Below are positions 44,467-54,752 of a stretch of DNA of 64,000 nucleotides, in pieces. The notes under the pieces are model-generated. The model saw nothing but the letters and a program-made list of their open reading frames with translations. It searched no databases and had not been told where the DNA came from. The translations under genes and the position numbers were made by a program. Source of the DNA: Podospora pseudocomata (lineage: Eukaryota > Ascomycota > Sordariomycetes > Sordariales > Podosporaceae); contig NW_026946363.1 in the NCBI RefSeq assembly GCF_035222375.1, positions 1,302,001 through 1,366,000 of the forward strand. The letters are read 5' to 3'. Numbering within the stretch: the stretch's first letter is position 1; the number at the start of each line of letters is the position of its first letter.

Positions 44467-44656
44467 ATGTGCCAATACGAGCAATTTTACCTACCACCTC
44501 TGCGGCTGCAAGGACGCGGCTGAGGTCCGCATCGAGACCTGTCAGTTAGTCCAAGAGGGCGGTGCATGCTCTGGTCTGAAGCCGCTGGTGATCTCCTTTG
44601 TTCCTCCTCCGGCAACCTGTGATTACCACGAGGTCTCCTCTGATGATGGGTACTAG
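44467..44656 (+). pseudogene. Small cysteine-rich gene (copy 4) with a +1 frameshift
   Basis: The start (aacaagATGTGC) encodes MCQYEQF, then the frame runs to a TGA after 18 codons. If one T of the run T4 at 44485-44488 is ignored, the downstream frame contains HLCGC, then a Cys pair with an 8-residue gap (Cys25 and Cys34 equivalents) and ends at TAG 44654-44656, giving family length. So the copy either has a one-base insertion or reflects a homopolymer sequencing error. Promoter elements are intact. Function unknown. Confidence 0.55.
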
Positions 44657-45295
44657 TGGATCCCTCGTTGAGCGCAGCCTCTTGCTCATTACTTGGTGGG
44701 TAAATGGCTCTCCTGGAAGGTAAGTAAGGCGAGTGAGTGTTTGATAAAAGGTAAGGTGTGGTGCGGTTGTAGATGCCTGGAGCATCAATAAACCAAAACA
44801 TATAATTTCAATACATTTTTTTAACAAAACCCTAGACTGCTATATCTCTTTTCGTGCTTGTATTGTGATCCTGTGGTTTAACTGTTGCTTCAACAGGCAG
44901 ATGTGTAGCTTTGTGCACTTTCACCTCTTTCGATACACCTGCTCCACCTAGGTACATGTGTACAATTCATTCAGTGTTATTTTCTCTCATTATACATGTA
45001 AAACTCAACCACCACCATATCTAGTTCTCAGCTTGCCTTTGTACAATAAAGACACCAACCCCTGACGCCATTCCATATGCGTTTATGACAAGTTATATCG
45101 CAAACTTATATACAACGTATATGACTCTAAAAAGCCGCGCCACATCTTCCAAACTATCATCCAATTATGACTCAAATCCAAGATCCGAGAGCCGACCGGC
45201 CTGCCCCTTTTGAGGTCCGGCAGTCCAACCTTCTCCAGCCAAGACGTTCGTTCCATAACCCGGTCCACCCTTCAAAGATCTGTCTCGGGAACCCT
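44657..45295. other. Intergenic, no gene seen
   Basis: 640 bp, AT-rich, between the Cys-rich cluster and the 3' end of the Psg1-like gene. Nothing recognised. Confidence 0.5.
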
Positions 45296-46210
45296 TTAAT
45301 CAACCTTCCTAACCCCCAATCCACTCCCCTCCCCAACCCCCCTCCCAAGCTCCATATCCCTCCCATCAACCCTAGAATACTGCCCCCTATCCCTCCTATT
45401 CCTCCCCACCGTCCCCCTCTCACTCCTCCTGTTCCTCCCCATCACATTCCCCAAATCAATCCTCCTCACCCCCCTATTACAGCACAACGTGCTCATCACA
45501 ATCGCCATCAAGAAAAACGCCACCGTGGGCAGCGCCACATACAACACCTGATCGTCCGCCGGGTGCCTCTTCCCATCACTCTTATTCGGCCCCTTCTTCG
45601 GCTTGACAATCTGCACCGTCGGTCCCTGATGCCATTCCGCGGGCGAGCCATCCTCCGGCAGCGCCGCCATCCTCAGGGTTATCGTCGTTGGTGTGTTCTG
45701 CTTGAAGTGCTTCGCCTTGTTTCCCGGTTTTTCATTCCACAATGGGTTGGCGTTGATGAGGTCTTGGGTAACGGACCACTGGTAAAAACCCCATGCGCAC
45801 GAGATTTCGCCAGAGTCAAAGGCTTGGTGGGTGTCGCTTTCGGGGGTGAGGTAAAACCCGATGATTTTGACCGTGTGGTTTGCTTTCTCGTGGGTGTGGC
45901 CTTTGGAGAAGAAGGCCGGGTCCCAGGTGATGTACTTGAGGACGCCGGGGTTGAAGGTTTCGTTGTGTTTGGGGAGGCAGAATGGTTTGTAGTCGCCGTC
46001 GAGGTTGTGGCAGACGGCGAATTCGTGACCGGCGAGTTTGGTGGTGTCGATGGCGGGAGGGGCGTCGTTGTCGGTGGGAGGGGGGACGAGGTCGGCGTCG
46101 ATGGGTTGACGGGGCGCAAGAGCGTTCGGGTTTTCTGAGCCGGGAAGAGCTGATGCTGTGCCTAGCACGGCCAGCCAGAGGGCTGACCGGATGAGGTTAG
46201 GCGAAACCAT
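45296..46210 (-). CDS. Psg1-like type I membrane glycoprotein
   Basis: One exon, 304 residues. The N-terminus MVSPNLIRSALWLAVLGTAS-A is a signal peptide with a cleavage site near residue 21. The lumenal domain has Cys67, Cys78 and Cys138 and the block KPFCLPKHNETFNPGVLKYI-TWDPAFF, with sequons N83ET, N111HT and N210KS. It resembles the beta-sandwich of yeast Psg1 (YKL077W), a Golgi protein that stabilises the plasma membrane H+-ATPase Pma1. A single TM segment lies at about 222-244, followed by a short Arg/Gly-rich cytosolic tail beginning with a CC pair that could be palmitoylated. The Psg1 assignment rests on the C-x-P, TWDPxFF and topology similarity and is moderately sure; another single-pass secretory-pathway protein is possible. 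Confidence 0.65.
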   Translation of the reverse strand: MVSPNLIRSALWLAVLGTASALPGSENPNALAPRQPIDADLVPPPTDNDAPPAIDTTKLAGHEFAVCHNLDGDYKPFCLPKHNETFNPGVLKYITWDPAFFSKGHTHEKANHTVKIIGFYLTPESDTHQAFDSGEISCAWGFYQWSVTQDLINANPLWNEKPGNKAKHFKQNTPTTITLRMAALPEDGSPAEWHQGPTVQIVKPKKGPNKSDGKRHPADDQVLYVALPTVAFFLMAIVMSTLCCNRGVRRIDLGNVMGRNRRSERGTVGRNRRDRGQYSRVDGRDMELGRGVGEGSGLGVRKVD

Positions 46211-46696
46211 CTGTATCCTTTGCGTGTGTGATGTTGCTCGGATGCCTCGGAGCTTTCTTCGTTCAAGCTCTTAGAGAGAAGAGGCCAGACAGTTGAGTTG
46301 AAGGGGTAAGTAGGAAGCCGAGTAAGACACTGCTGGTCGTCTTTCCAGTCAACTGAGCGGACAGAGAAGGCCGTTGAAGAAGCAGAGGTTCAAGAAGGAA
46401 AAAGGAATGGATAACCGACGAGATATCGGCCCGGCGCAACCTTCAGCCCTCGACCTGGAAGCGGCAATTTTGGAAGTCCCGGAGCTTCCCGCCGTCCGTT
46501 GATGGTGAACTTGAGACAGGGAGCTCCCGGCGGACAAAAGCTGCATGAAATCGCGCTAGAAGGCCTGCCAAGCCGGCATGCCAAGATCGACAAAGCAGGG
46601 GTTCCGGCATCTTAACGCCTCGGCATCTCAGCCTCCACAGACAACACCATGTCGATATTGATGGTTCACCGTACAGAACGTCTCATTTGCTACCAT
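46211..46696. other. Intergenic, no gene seen
   Basis: 486 bp between two minus-strand genes: promoter of the Psg1-like gene and 3' UTR of the oxygenase gene. Confidence 0.5.
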
Positions 46697-47971
46697 CTAA
46701 GAAACAGTGTTCTTGGCCACGATTCCTCTCGCAAACTCTCCAAAGGTAATATGCTGCTCCATGTCAACCTCCTCACCCAGGTTCGGCTGGGTAAAAACGG
46801 CAAGCGTGTTGCGCGCAATCCGGCCATCGCTCATGGAAGCACGAGCTCCCCGTACAAAATGCGGCACAGCCTTGAACTTGCCCTCAGTAATCCTCTCCAA
46901 TGCCTCGCCCGTCTGGAAAGCAATACAGTCGCGGGGAATCTTGACCTGGACCGTTTGCCCAGTACGAGACTTGATGTACAAACCAGATGCCGGGTCAGGG
47001 GACGCATCAAGTTCGGGAAGAGGTGCCAACTTCAGCGGCTTGCTGTCGGCCAAAGTTTGTTCAAAAGCCGGTGCGACCGCTGGCGTCTTGGCTTCATCGA
47101 CAAACATGGCCGAAGTCAAACCGGTCAAACAGCCGTGGTCCAGATGGGTAGCACACCAGTCATCCTCGTCGCTGCCCTCGCCATTCGCGATTTCGCTCGC
47201 CTTTATCGGCGCAGGAGGCGCGTTGGCGGGGTCCTCGGGGAAGTAGTGTAACAGGCGAGCCTTTGTCGTGGTCGAAGTGCTCACAACCTTTTCCAAGTAA
47301 CCGTTGGGATAACCGGCAATTTCCTTCTCGGCGAACCTATCGCACGCTCTAGCCACCAAAACGGCAACGTCAATGATCAGACGGCAAAGATCCTCGACAG
47401 AGTTTTTGAAGCCGGGTAGCGTCGCATCATCCGGCCAGATGTTGGGCGAGAGATATTCAGGGAAGTTGTCAGTGTTGAACTCCTCGGTGGGCGCTGCGCA
47501 AGACAGCTTTGGGTCAACATAGAAAGCACAGTTGGCATAGAAAGAGCCCTTTAATGTGTCGACCTGGCCGTTCTTGAGGGTTTCCTTTCCAAGGGACCAT
47601 CCGGTAAGGTACTTGGCCTTTTCATTCTCGAGTTTATCTGTGGCTGGTCAACTTTTGCTCATAGCCGCCATGACCCTTCACATGTAACCTACCCAGCTCA
47701 GACTTGGAGAGGTTTCCAAGGTAAGACGAATAGGAGAGGGCATGATGCCTCAGACTCGCAAACTCGGGTGGTACATCTTTGACAACCAAGATACCCAGAG
47801 AATCCGGGCCGAATGCTTGCTGGAGCTTCTCAAACGACACCGTTCCTAGAGATTTTTACACATCAGCGATTGCACTTACACAGATCACCCCGCAAAGTGA
47901 TCCCTGGACCCTGACTTACCGTCCTTTAGCTCCTGTAGGGAGACAGTCACAGCCTGAGCAATAGGGGCCAT
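46697..47971 (-). CDS. 2-oxoglutarate/Fe(II)-dependent dioxygenase-like protein
   Basis: Three exons on the minus strand (47971-47920, 47845-47693, 47637-46697) encode 381 residues; introns of 74 and 55 nt have GTAAGT...TAG and GTAGGT...CAG ends. The start reads MAPIAQAVTVSLQELKDG. The N-terminal domain (FGPDSLGILVVKDVPPEFAS) resembles the isopenicillin N synthase-type DIOX_N fold. The catalytic facial triad is visible: His233 and Asp235 in ATHLDHG and His328 in KAVPHFVRG; Arg341/Arg344 (GRIARNT) could bind the 2OG carboxylate. The 40-residue insertion between the HxD and distal His (residues about 250-290) is longer than in IPNS. Substrate unknown; no biosynthetic neighbours are seen. A cytosolic enzyme is likely because no targeting signal is present. 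Confidence 0.83.
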
Positions 47972-48280
47972 TTTGATCCAAAGATGTTACAAGACAAATA
48001 ATCCAACATCCAACAAAAAGAGGGGAAGCAAACTTTTATCTCACGAGATCTACTTACACATCTTCAAGCTCCCTGTACCAGGTCAGCGGGGCGGACCGCC
48101 AAGCATTCCCACTGCCGGCCGACTTGCTCAAGGCGGCAGGTCCCTGTTCACGCCAAGACATTTCCAACGCGCCTATCGATAACGATAAGATCATCGTCAC
48201 CATCATCATCAACCACTTGCCCCAGCCTCACTGACGTTGTTTGCAACTACAGCATCACAATTCATCCCCCCATTGCGACA
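47972..48280. promoter_or_regulatory. Divergent promoter region oxygenase / FRG1
   Basis: 309 bp between divergent start codons; should hold both promoters. A (CATCAT)n stretch lies at about 48192-48210. Confidence 0.5.
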
Positions 48281-49163
48281 ATGGTCAAAGCACTCACCTT
48301 CAAAGGAGATAAAAAACCAAAAAAGAGGAAACGCACCGGCGGGGCTAGCGGGAAAGCAGACGACGATGACAACCGCCAGCTCAAAACCGCCAAACCCTCC
48401 ACCGAAGCCGACGCCGACGCCGACGCCGACGACGACAGCTGGGTTTCCGCAGACGTAACAGCCGACATCTCCGGTCCGATCATGTTCGTCCTACCAACCG
48501 AACCACCAACCGCGCTGGCATGCGACGCCATAGGAAAGGTGTTCACCCTCCCAATCGAGAACATCATCGACAACAACCCCATCACCGCCGAGCCGCACGA
48601 TGTGCGGCAGGTCTGGGTGGCCAATCGGATTGTAGGGACAGAACACTTCCGGTTCAAGGGGCATCATGGAAAGTCAGTAACCCCGTCCCCTGAGTGTTGG
48701 TGTACGATATTAACAGAAAAATAGATACCTCTCCTGCGACAAAATCGGTCTCTTCTCCGCCACCTCCGAAGCCATCACCCCCCTCGAGTCTTTTTCCGTC
48801 ATCCCCACCGCCGACACCCCCGGCACTTTCCAGATCCAAACGCTAAGGGATACCTTCCTTTCTGTGAGAGCGTCGCGGTCCTCAAAAGCGAATGCTTCCC
48901 CTGAGGTCAGGGGGGATGAGACGGAGATTACGTTTGATACTACGTTGAGGATCAGGATGCAGGCGAGGTATAAACCCAAGTTAAAGGCTTCAAAAGAGGA
49001 GAAGGCAAGGGAGAAGATTAGCCGGGCCGAGTTGGAGGCTGCGGTGGGGAGGAGGTTGGATGAGGATGAGGTGAAACGACTGAAGAGGGCGAGGAGGGAG
49101 GGGGACTACCATGAGGCGGTGTTGGATTTGAAGGTTAAGGGGAAGCATGATAAGTATGGGTAG
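48281..49163 (+). CDS. FRG1: FRG1 homologue
   Basis: Two exons, 48281-48672 and 48725-49163, encode 276 residues; the 52-nt intron starts GTCAGT and ends TAG. The Lys-rich N-terminus (LTFKGDKKPKKRKR) and an acidic Asp-Ala repeat are followed by the FRG1 fascin-like fold: SWVSADVTADISGPIMFVLP, HDVRQVWVANRIVGTEHFRF, then YLSCDKIGLFSATSEAITPL. The charged C-terminal helix KEEKAREKISRAELEAAVGR and final KGKHDKYG are typical. FRG1 is a nucleolar/spliceosome-associated, actin-binding protein in animals (family knowledge). A tandem GCCGAC repeat (about 48406-48432) encodes the Asp-Ala run. Confidence 0.9.
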
Positions 49164-49957
49164 GGAGGCTGATGTCAGAGCTGTTGTGGTAGGAAAATGG
49201 CTTGGCTTAGTAGGGTTGGTGTTGTTCTATACTGTGTAATGAGTTTGGGAGTTTCGTTGATGAATCACGGTCTTGGAGAATGGGAAGATCAGGGTTTAAT
49301 AAAAGACTAATTGTATTCATGGATGGCGAAGACAAAGCCTCAACTTGCTTGTAGGAAAACAATGCCTCCAATCGAGTTGAGGCGGGTTCAAATAGTGACT
49401 TGTATGGGTGAAGGCGATGTGAGACGAAAGGATACACACCTATGGACTTCCACACCGTTCTGATACCAGTAATGTTATCGTGGAAAGAGAATCACAACAC
49501 TTCGTCCCAGCCTAATGTGCATTTTCAACCACTTTCACCACTTTCCCTAACATTATCCAAACCTCTAGCCCTTTCACTAACCATATCCCACTCAGGCAGT
49601 GAATAATTCTCCTCGATAACAGTCTTCCCCATGTCGCTGTATCTTCAAATCAACAATATTTAACCATCACATCACACTAAGCAAGTCAACACAGCGGTTT
49701 AAACAGAAACTATCAATCACTTAGGTGTACAAAACCCCCCCGCCATATCTATACAATTTCCCAATCTTTTTTCCCAACCACCGGTATCCAGCCATATCTC
49801 TATATCCAACCCCATAATATCAATCTGAAAAAAAATGCCCCCTGGGCAAGACAGGTGTGCTATGTGCAGGTGATTATACAGAGGCCCATGCCACTCCCAC
49901 CCAAAATATGATCAGTGAGAAGAGAGCACAAAAGTAAACACAAGAAGAAAAGTACAA
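49164..49957. other. Convergent intergenic region
   Basis: 794 bp between convergent stops. No gene or RNA recognised. Confidence 0.5.
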
Positions 49958-52900
49958 CTACTCCCAAGTAATCTCCCACCCCTGCACCCAAGCACCACCA
50001 GAAAACTTCTCCTTCAGCTCAAACAACTCCAACACACACCTCCCCGCATCATAACTCCAATGCTCCTGCTCCAGCACCTCACCATCAAGCCACACCTGCT
50101 TGGGCTCGTGCTCCAGACCCATGACCGTGGCGTTGCGAAGGGGGTTGGTGTCCGGGTAGTTACCCAGCGGCTCGACCTTGAGGAAGTTGTTTGAGGCAGT
50201 AAACTACTCCCATCATTAGCACCACATTCATCACCTCAAATGTTTGCAACAGTCACTTACCGAAATCCAGCTCACCTCCTCCGGCTCCAGACTGACCCCA
50301 TCATCCAAATACAACTTCCCCTCCGCCCATCCAGTCCCATCCAATCCCACCAACAGTCTCCAAGGATTCTGCCTACTCTCCGCTGTAGTCATTCCAGGCT
50401 CCTGCAACGGAACAACCTTTCCACCCCTCACATAGACAGGAATATGCCCCAACTCCGCCCCAATAGTGACATTCTCCCCAGGTCCAACCCCATCACTCAC
50501 CTTCCCCTTGGTATACCAATCATACCACACCTCCCCCTCTCCCACCCCGGGGAAAACCCCCTTCACCGTATCCGCCCCCTGCTCCAAACAAGGCGTAACC
50601 ATAATCGCATCTCCCAACATGAACTGCCTGTCAGCATCAGCAAGCCACGGCTCATTGGGAAACTCCCACGCAAGAGCACGCATGACGGTGCTACCAGCGA
50701 GAGAAGCCTGGGTCATGAGCGTGTACATATACGGCAGCAGCGCATACCGTATCGCCATCGCCGACTTGGTAGCGTCAATCACACTGCTCCACCTGTACGG
50801 CTCCTGGTCAATCGCCCCCATCGCATTGTGATTCCGATAAAAGGGAAAAAACGCGCTGAGCTGCATCCACCGCGAGCAGAGTTCATAGTTTGTGTTGCCG
50901 TTGAAGCCGCACGTGTCGACCCCAAACATGGGGAAGCCAAAGATGGAGAAGGACAGTGCTTGCGGGATGCTAAAGTACAAAAATGCCCAGAGGGCCTCAT
51001 TGTCACCGCCCCAGTGGCCAGCCCACTTGCCTGAGCCGGCGAAGGTGCCGCGGCCGATGATGAAGGGGCGGACGCCCTTTTGGACTTGGAGCAGAGCTGA
51101 GTAGGTCGCGTTGAGGACTTGGTGACCGAAGAGGTTGTGGAAATCGTACTCGAGATAGCCACCATTATGCGTCGAGTTCGGGCTCAGGGCGTGGACTCCT
51201 ATGTCGCCATGATAGTTGTTGATCACGTACGGGGGCCAGTTGATGTTTCTTGCGCCAGGAGTGGGTGTGCTCCGGTAGAAGTTCTTCGTTGTTGTGGTTG
51301 TGGTGACGGTGGGGACGGCGGTCGCAGTTGGCCCGTAGCTCTGGGTGATGATCGCCTTTGTCGCTGAGATGGCTTCGGTTTCGTTTGTCTTCGCGAAGCC
51401 TTCGGGGTATCTCAAGACAAGATTACCAGGCTCACCGGGCAGCTTGAAGGGCGGATGGGCAGGATTGAGTGTCAAGTTTCCGGTGCCGCAGCTTCCAACG
51501 CAGAAGGAGGCAACTTCGGACATGTCGACCCAGATACCATCGAACTGGACATGTTAGTATTGTCTTATTCATTCACATATCATCATGGGAAACTCACCGA
51601 GATATTCTTGCTCCACCTCGAAATCTCATCAATCCACCAGTCGATAGTCCCAGCCTCACCAAGCACAGCACCAACCCAGTCAGGAAAAACCGTATAACCA
51701 GGCCACACAGCCCCATAGTAAATCGACCCATCAGGATTCTTCACAAAGGCATCTGCCTCCAGCCCCCGCTCATAGGTAGGATAGCGATCTTCCTCATCCT
51801 CTGGGTTAGGCGCATAGATGGCAGAGTCAACAATGGGAACCCAGTGCTGGTGATTCTTGTGAAGCCTGTTCATGAACTCCTCTCCTTCGGTGTAGTTCCA
51901 GGTATCATGGTCGTTCTCAAAGTCACGGTACTTCTTCATGTAGTCGATATCGGCTATATCCACATGTCAGTTCAAGAAACCTTTTGTCAAAATATGAAGG
52001 GAAAGAAAGACCCACCCCAGACCGTCTCAAGCGGAATCTCAAACTTTGCAAAGTTGTCAATAACCTCTTGCAAACGTTGCCAGCCAGTATAGCCCCAGCG
52101 ACACTGATGGTATCCCAAAGTCCAGTACTGCTGCATAGCCGGAAGGCCAACAGCGCTCTCTTGGTACTTGGTCGTGACATCTTCAGCCCGGGGACCGCTG
52201 TAAAAATAGAGATCGATGCTGCCACCGAGTGTTCTCCAAGTAATACCAGGTTGCCGCAGAAGCACCTCTTGTGGATGAGCATTGCGAAGATAGACACCAT
52301 GTGTATACGATGTGTACCTGGCCGTCTTGTCGTCGGCATAAGGAGCATATGTCAATTTTCCCGACTCATCGGTGGTGAAGTATCTTGTGTCATGATAGAT
52401 AGGATGACTGCCATAGATGTTCCAGTCGATGTCGTTGCCAACATCTGCCGCAAAGAGTGTCCCTAGCCTGTGTGTAAGCTATCTCGCCTGAGCATTGAAT
52501 ATACTTGGCGGTACTTACTGGTGAGATTGTTGCCCAAGCGGAAGCCATGAATAACTTCACCGAGACCATACAGGTTGTAGCTCTCGGGCAGAGCGGACAC
52601 AAACTCGATGAACTGATCTTCGTAGACGAGCTTGCTCCCCTCGGTTGTAAAGAGTGTGTCGTCAGTTGCCTTTCGCTTCACCGTGAAGGAGAATGTCGGG
52701 TCGTTTGACCACGAGACCACAAAGTCACTGTTTTGCTCCTCGCAAAGAGGATCGTTTTGAGGTTTTGGTATCAACACTTCGGGTAATCTGAACCACGTTT
52801 CATTCTCCTTCGAGATGTACCGTGGCTCAATCTGAAGGTGAAGCCTTTCGTTGGCCTGAAACTCCACCAGTAAGGAGAGGTGCTCGATGTCGTTGCCGTA

Positions 52901-53209
52901 GACGTTGCATGCTGGGCCGGCAAGGTCAAGATCGGCAGTAAACCCGTTTTTCGTGTTTTGGACGTTGGATGCAGAGTACCCAGGACATACTAGCTGCGGG
53001 TTAGCGGCAAGGGGGTCGTCTATGTTGGCTTCAACGTCCTTCCCTTTGTCGGCAGACGCAGGGACTGTGAACTGTGGGACTGAGCTGGTGGTGGGAGACG
53101 CCGTCTGAAGAAACTTGGCCGGGACCACTGGTGGCCCCTTGTGCCCAGAAGTACCACTCGGCAGCAACGACGAGGTCAAAAGGAGCGATATCGAAGTAAG
53201 CAAAGCCAT
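49958..53209 (-). CDS. Secreted GH31 alpha-glucosidase
   Basis: Five exons on the minus strand (53209-52519, 52462-52016, 51953-51598, 51544-50261, 50203-49958) encode 1007 residues; all four introns (53-62 nt) have GT...AG ends and correct phase. GH31 landmarks: NLYGLGEVIHGFRL, HGVYLRNAHP, YWTLGYHQCRWGY, then VWADIDYMKKYRDF. The catalytic nucleophile is Asp505 in GIWVDMSE and the acid/base is Asp679 in AGHWGGDN, so the enzyme should be active. It cleaves terminal alpha-glucosidic bonds of maltose and starch fragments (family knowledge). The start ATG 53209 has a perfect context (ccaccATGG) and a signal peptide MALLTSISLLLTSSLLPSG. The frame is open farther upstream (ATG 53515), but that would bury the signal peptide. 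A sugar transporter gene lies 1.5 kb upstream in the same direction. Confidence 0.93.
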
Positions 53210-54752
53210 GGTGGCTAGCAACGAAGTGGCTTTGGAAAGGATGCCTTGTCTGGGAACCCTGCGGTTGTACAATTTGAAGCCCAAACTAAGAGCAGCGACA
53301 AAGACGAGGACTTCCACCTTGAAATAGTCCTGGCCGAAGTCGAGCCCCAGACCCAGATGTGAGGATACGCGAGCATCTTCCAAGTCTAGACCGGCCCGTG
53401 ACTCGGAAGAAGCAGTTGGGAGCTCGCTGGTTCCTGGCTCCAAACTCTGATGGTCCCAGGTGATACTGTTACCGGCAAACAACTCGGCCGAAGCCAAGGT
53501 ACTGTTGAAAGCCATAACGAGTGAGAAGAGCGCCAACAGGGGCGAGCACGGCGGAAAAGGGGCTCTCGGGGCCGACGCTGACCGGCGACTGGAAGAAGAC
53601 TGGACGCCAGTGCCTGTTAACCAAGCGTCACACTACCGTTAATATTCTCCACGCGAGACAAGTAAGGGTAACGGCGGGAAGAGACCGGAGTCAGGAGGGA
53701 GATTGAGTTAAATGAAGGGTCGGCGTGACTGGGGATCACAAAACCTACACTGACCGTTGACTTTGCCTTGTGAGGCTCGCCCGCGAAACCACAGCCCTGG
53801 GACGACATGGCTCTAGTAACGGTGCCCAACAGTGTCCATTTCACCGTTTGTCTCTGTGCTGGCGTCCGTGTGTTGGCTGTACCAAGTTTGGGGTGTCCCC
53901 TTATGCGTAGCGGTAGATGCAGGCGGATATGGTCATGCATGTCGACTGTCATCGCCATGCTTGCTGGTCCAAGTCAATTGATTCGTGTTGGTCTTCCTGT
54001 TCTCAACCCGACCCGATAGAATTCAGTTTTGCAATAATCTTCGACATCTGCCTCGTCCCTTGATTGAGAGGCAAGCTCCAAAACCTGATCTTAGCGTGAC
54101 TTGAGCTGTGGCGGTTTAGTTTGTCTGCGGAAGCTCGACCGGTAACTGGGCCGATCAGTTGACCACAGGCGCGGGGTTATCTGCACAGTGTTACTTGCCA
54201 ATAAGGTTTGTGGCAGGGCGCACGGAACCTGCTTTGGTGGGTTGGCAAGGAAAGAGAGCCGTCTACGGCCTCATGACCCTTTGTTGTCATCCACCGCATA
54301 TAGACATGTAGGTAGCCTATGACCGGTGGCGGGCGCTGTGTGAGAGTAACAGATAGAGAGTAACAATATGAGTGTATTTACTTGAATGCCCTCCTCTGAT
54401 GCTTTCTGTCTTGTGTCCTGTTGTGCCTCCCCTCCTTGCGCCTTTGCTCAGTCAACAGGAGAGGAAAACTGCTTTGTTCCTCGGATATCATCCCAAGTTT
54501 GTTAAACGCCGAAGCCCTAGCCCATAACAACAACCATGTTTGTCAAGAATTGTTTGATCCCCAATAAAATTCAAAAAAAAGTGGCGAGCCCAAATATTTA
54601 GTATCCCAAAGCTGGCCGAGATTAATGCCCCCAAACTCCGTCACATCAAAAACTCCGTCGCTGATATCCACAACGCTGGTCCGGATATATATCATGATAC
54701 AAATAGGAAAACCGACAATCGAGTTGACCCCACGGTACAAAAAGCAAAATCA
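53210..54752. other. Intergenic; GH31 promoter
   Basis: 1.5 kb between the sugar transporter stop and the GH31 start. It contains an open frame continuous with GH31 up to about 53540, taken here as 5' UTR. No other gene recognised. Confidence 0.5.

Noticed and set aside
45167-46138. 323-codon frame antisense to the Psg1-like gene
   Set aside because: Mirror of a real gene; Pro/Val-rich translation without domains, while the minus strand has signal peptide, sequons and a TM segment.
53617-53958. 113-codon minus-strand frame upstream of GH31
   Set aside because: No domain, signal or splice logic; treated as promoter DNA.
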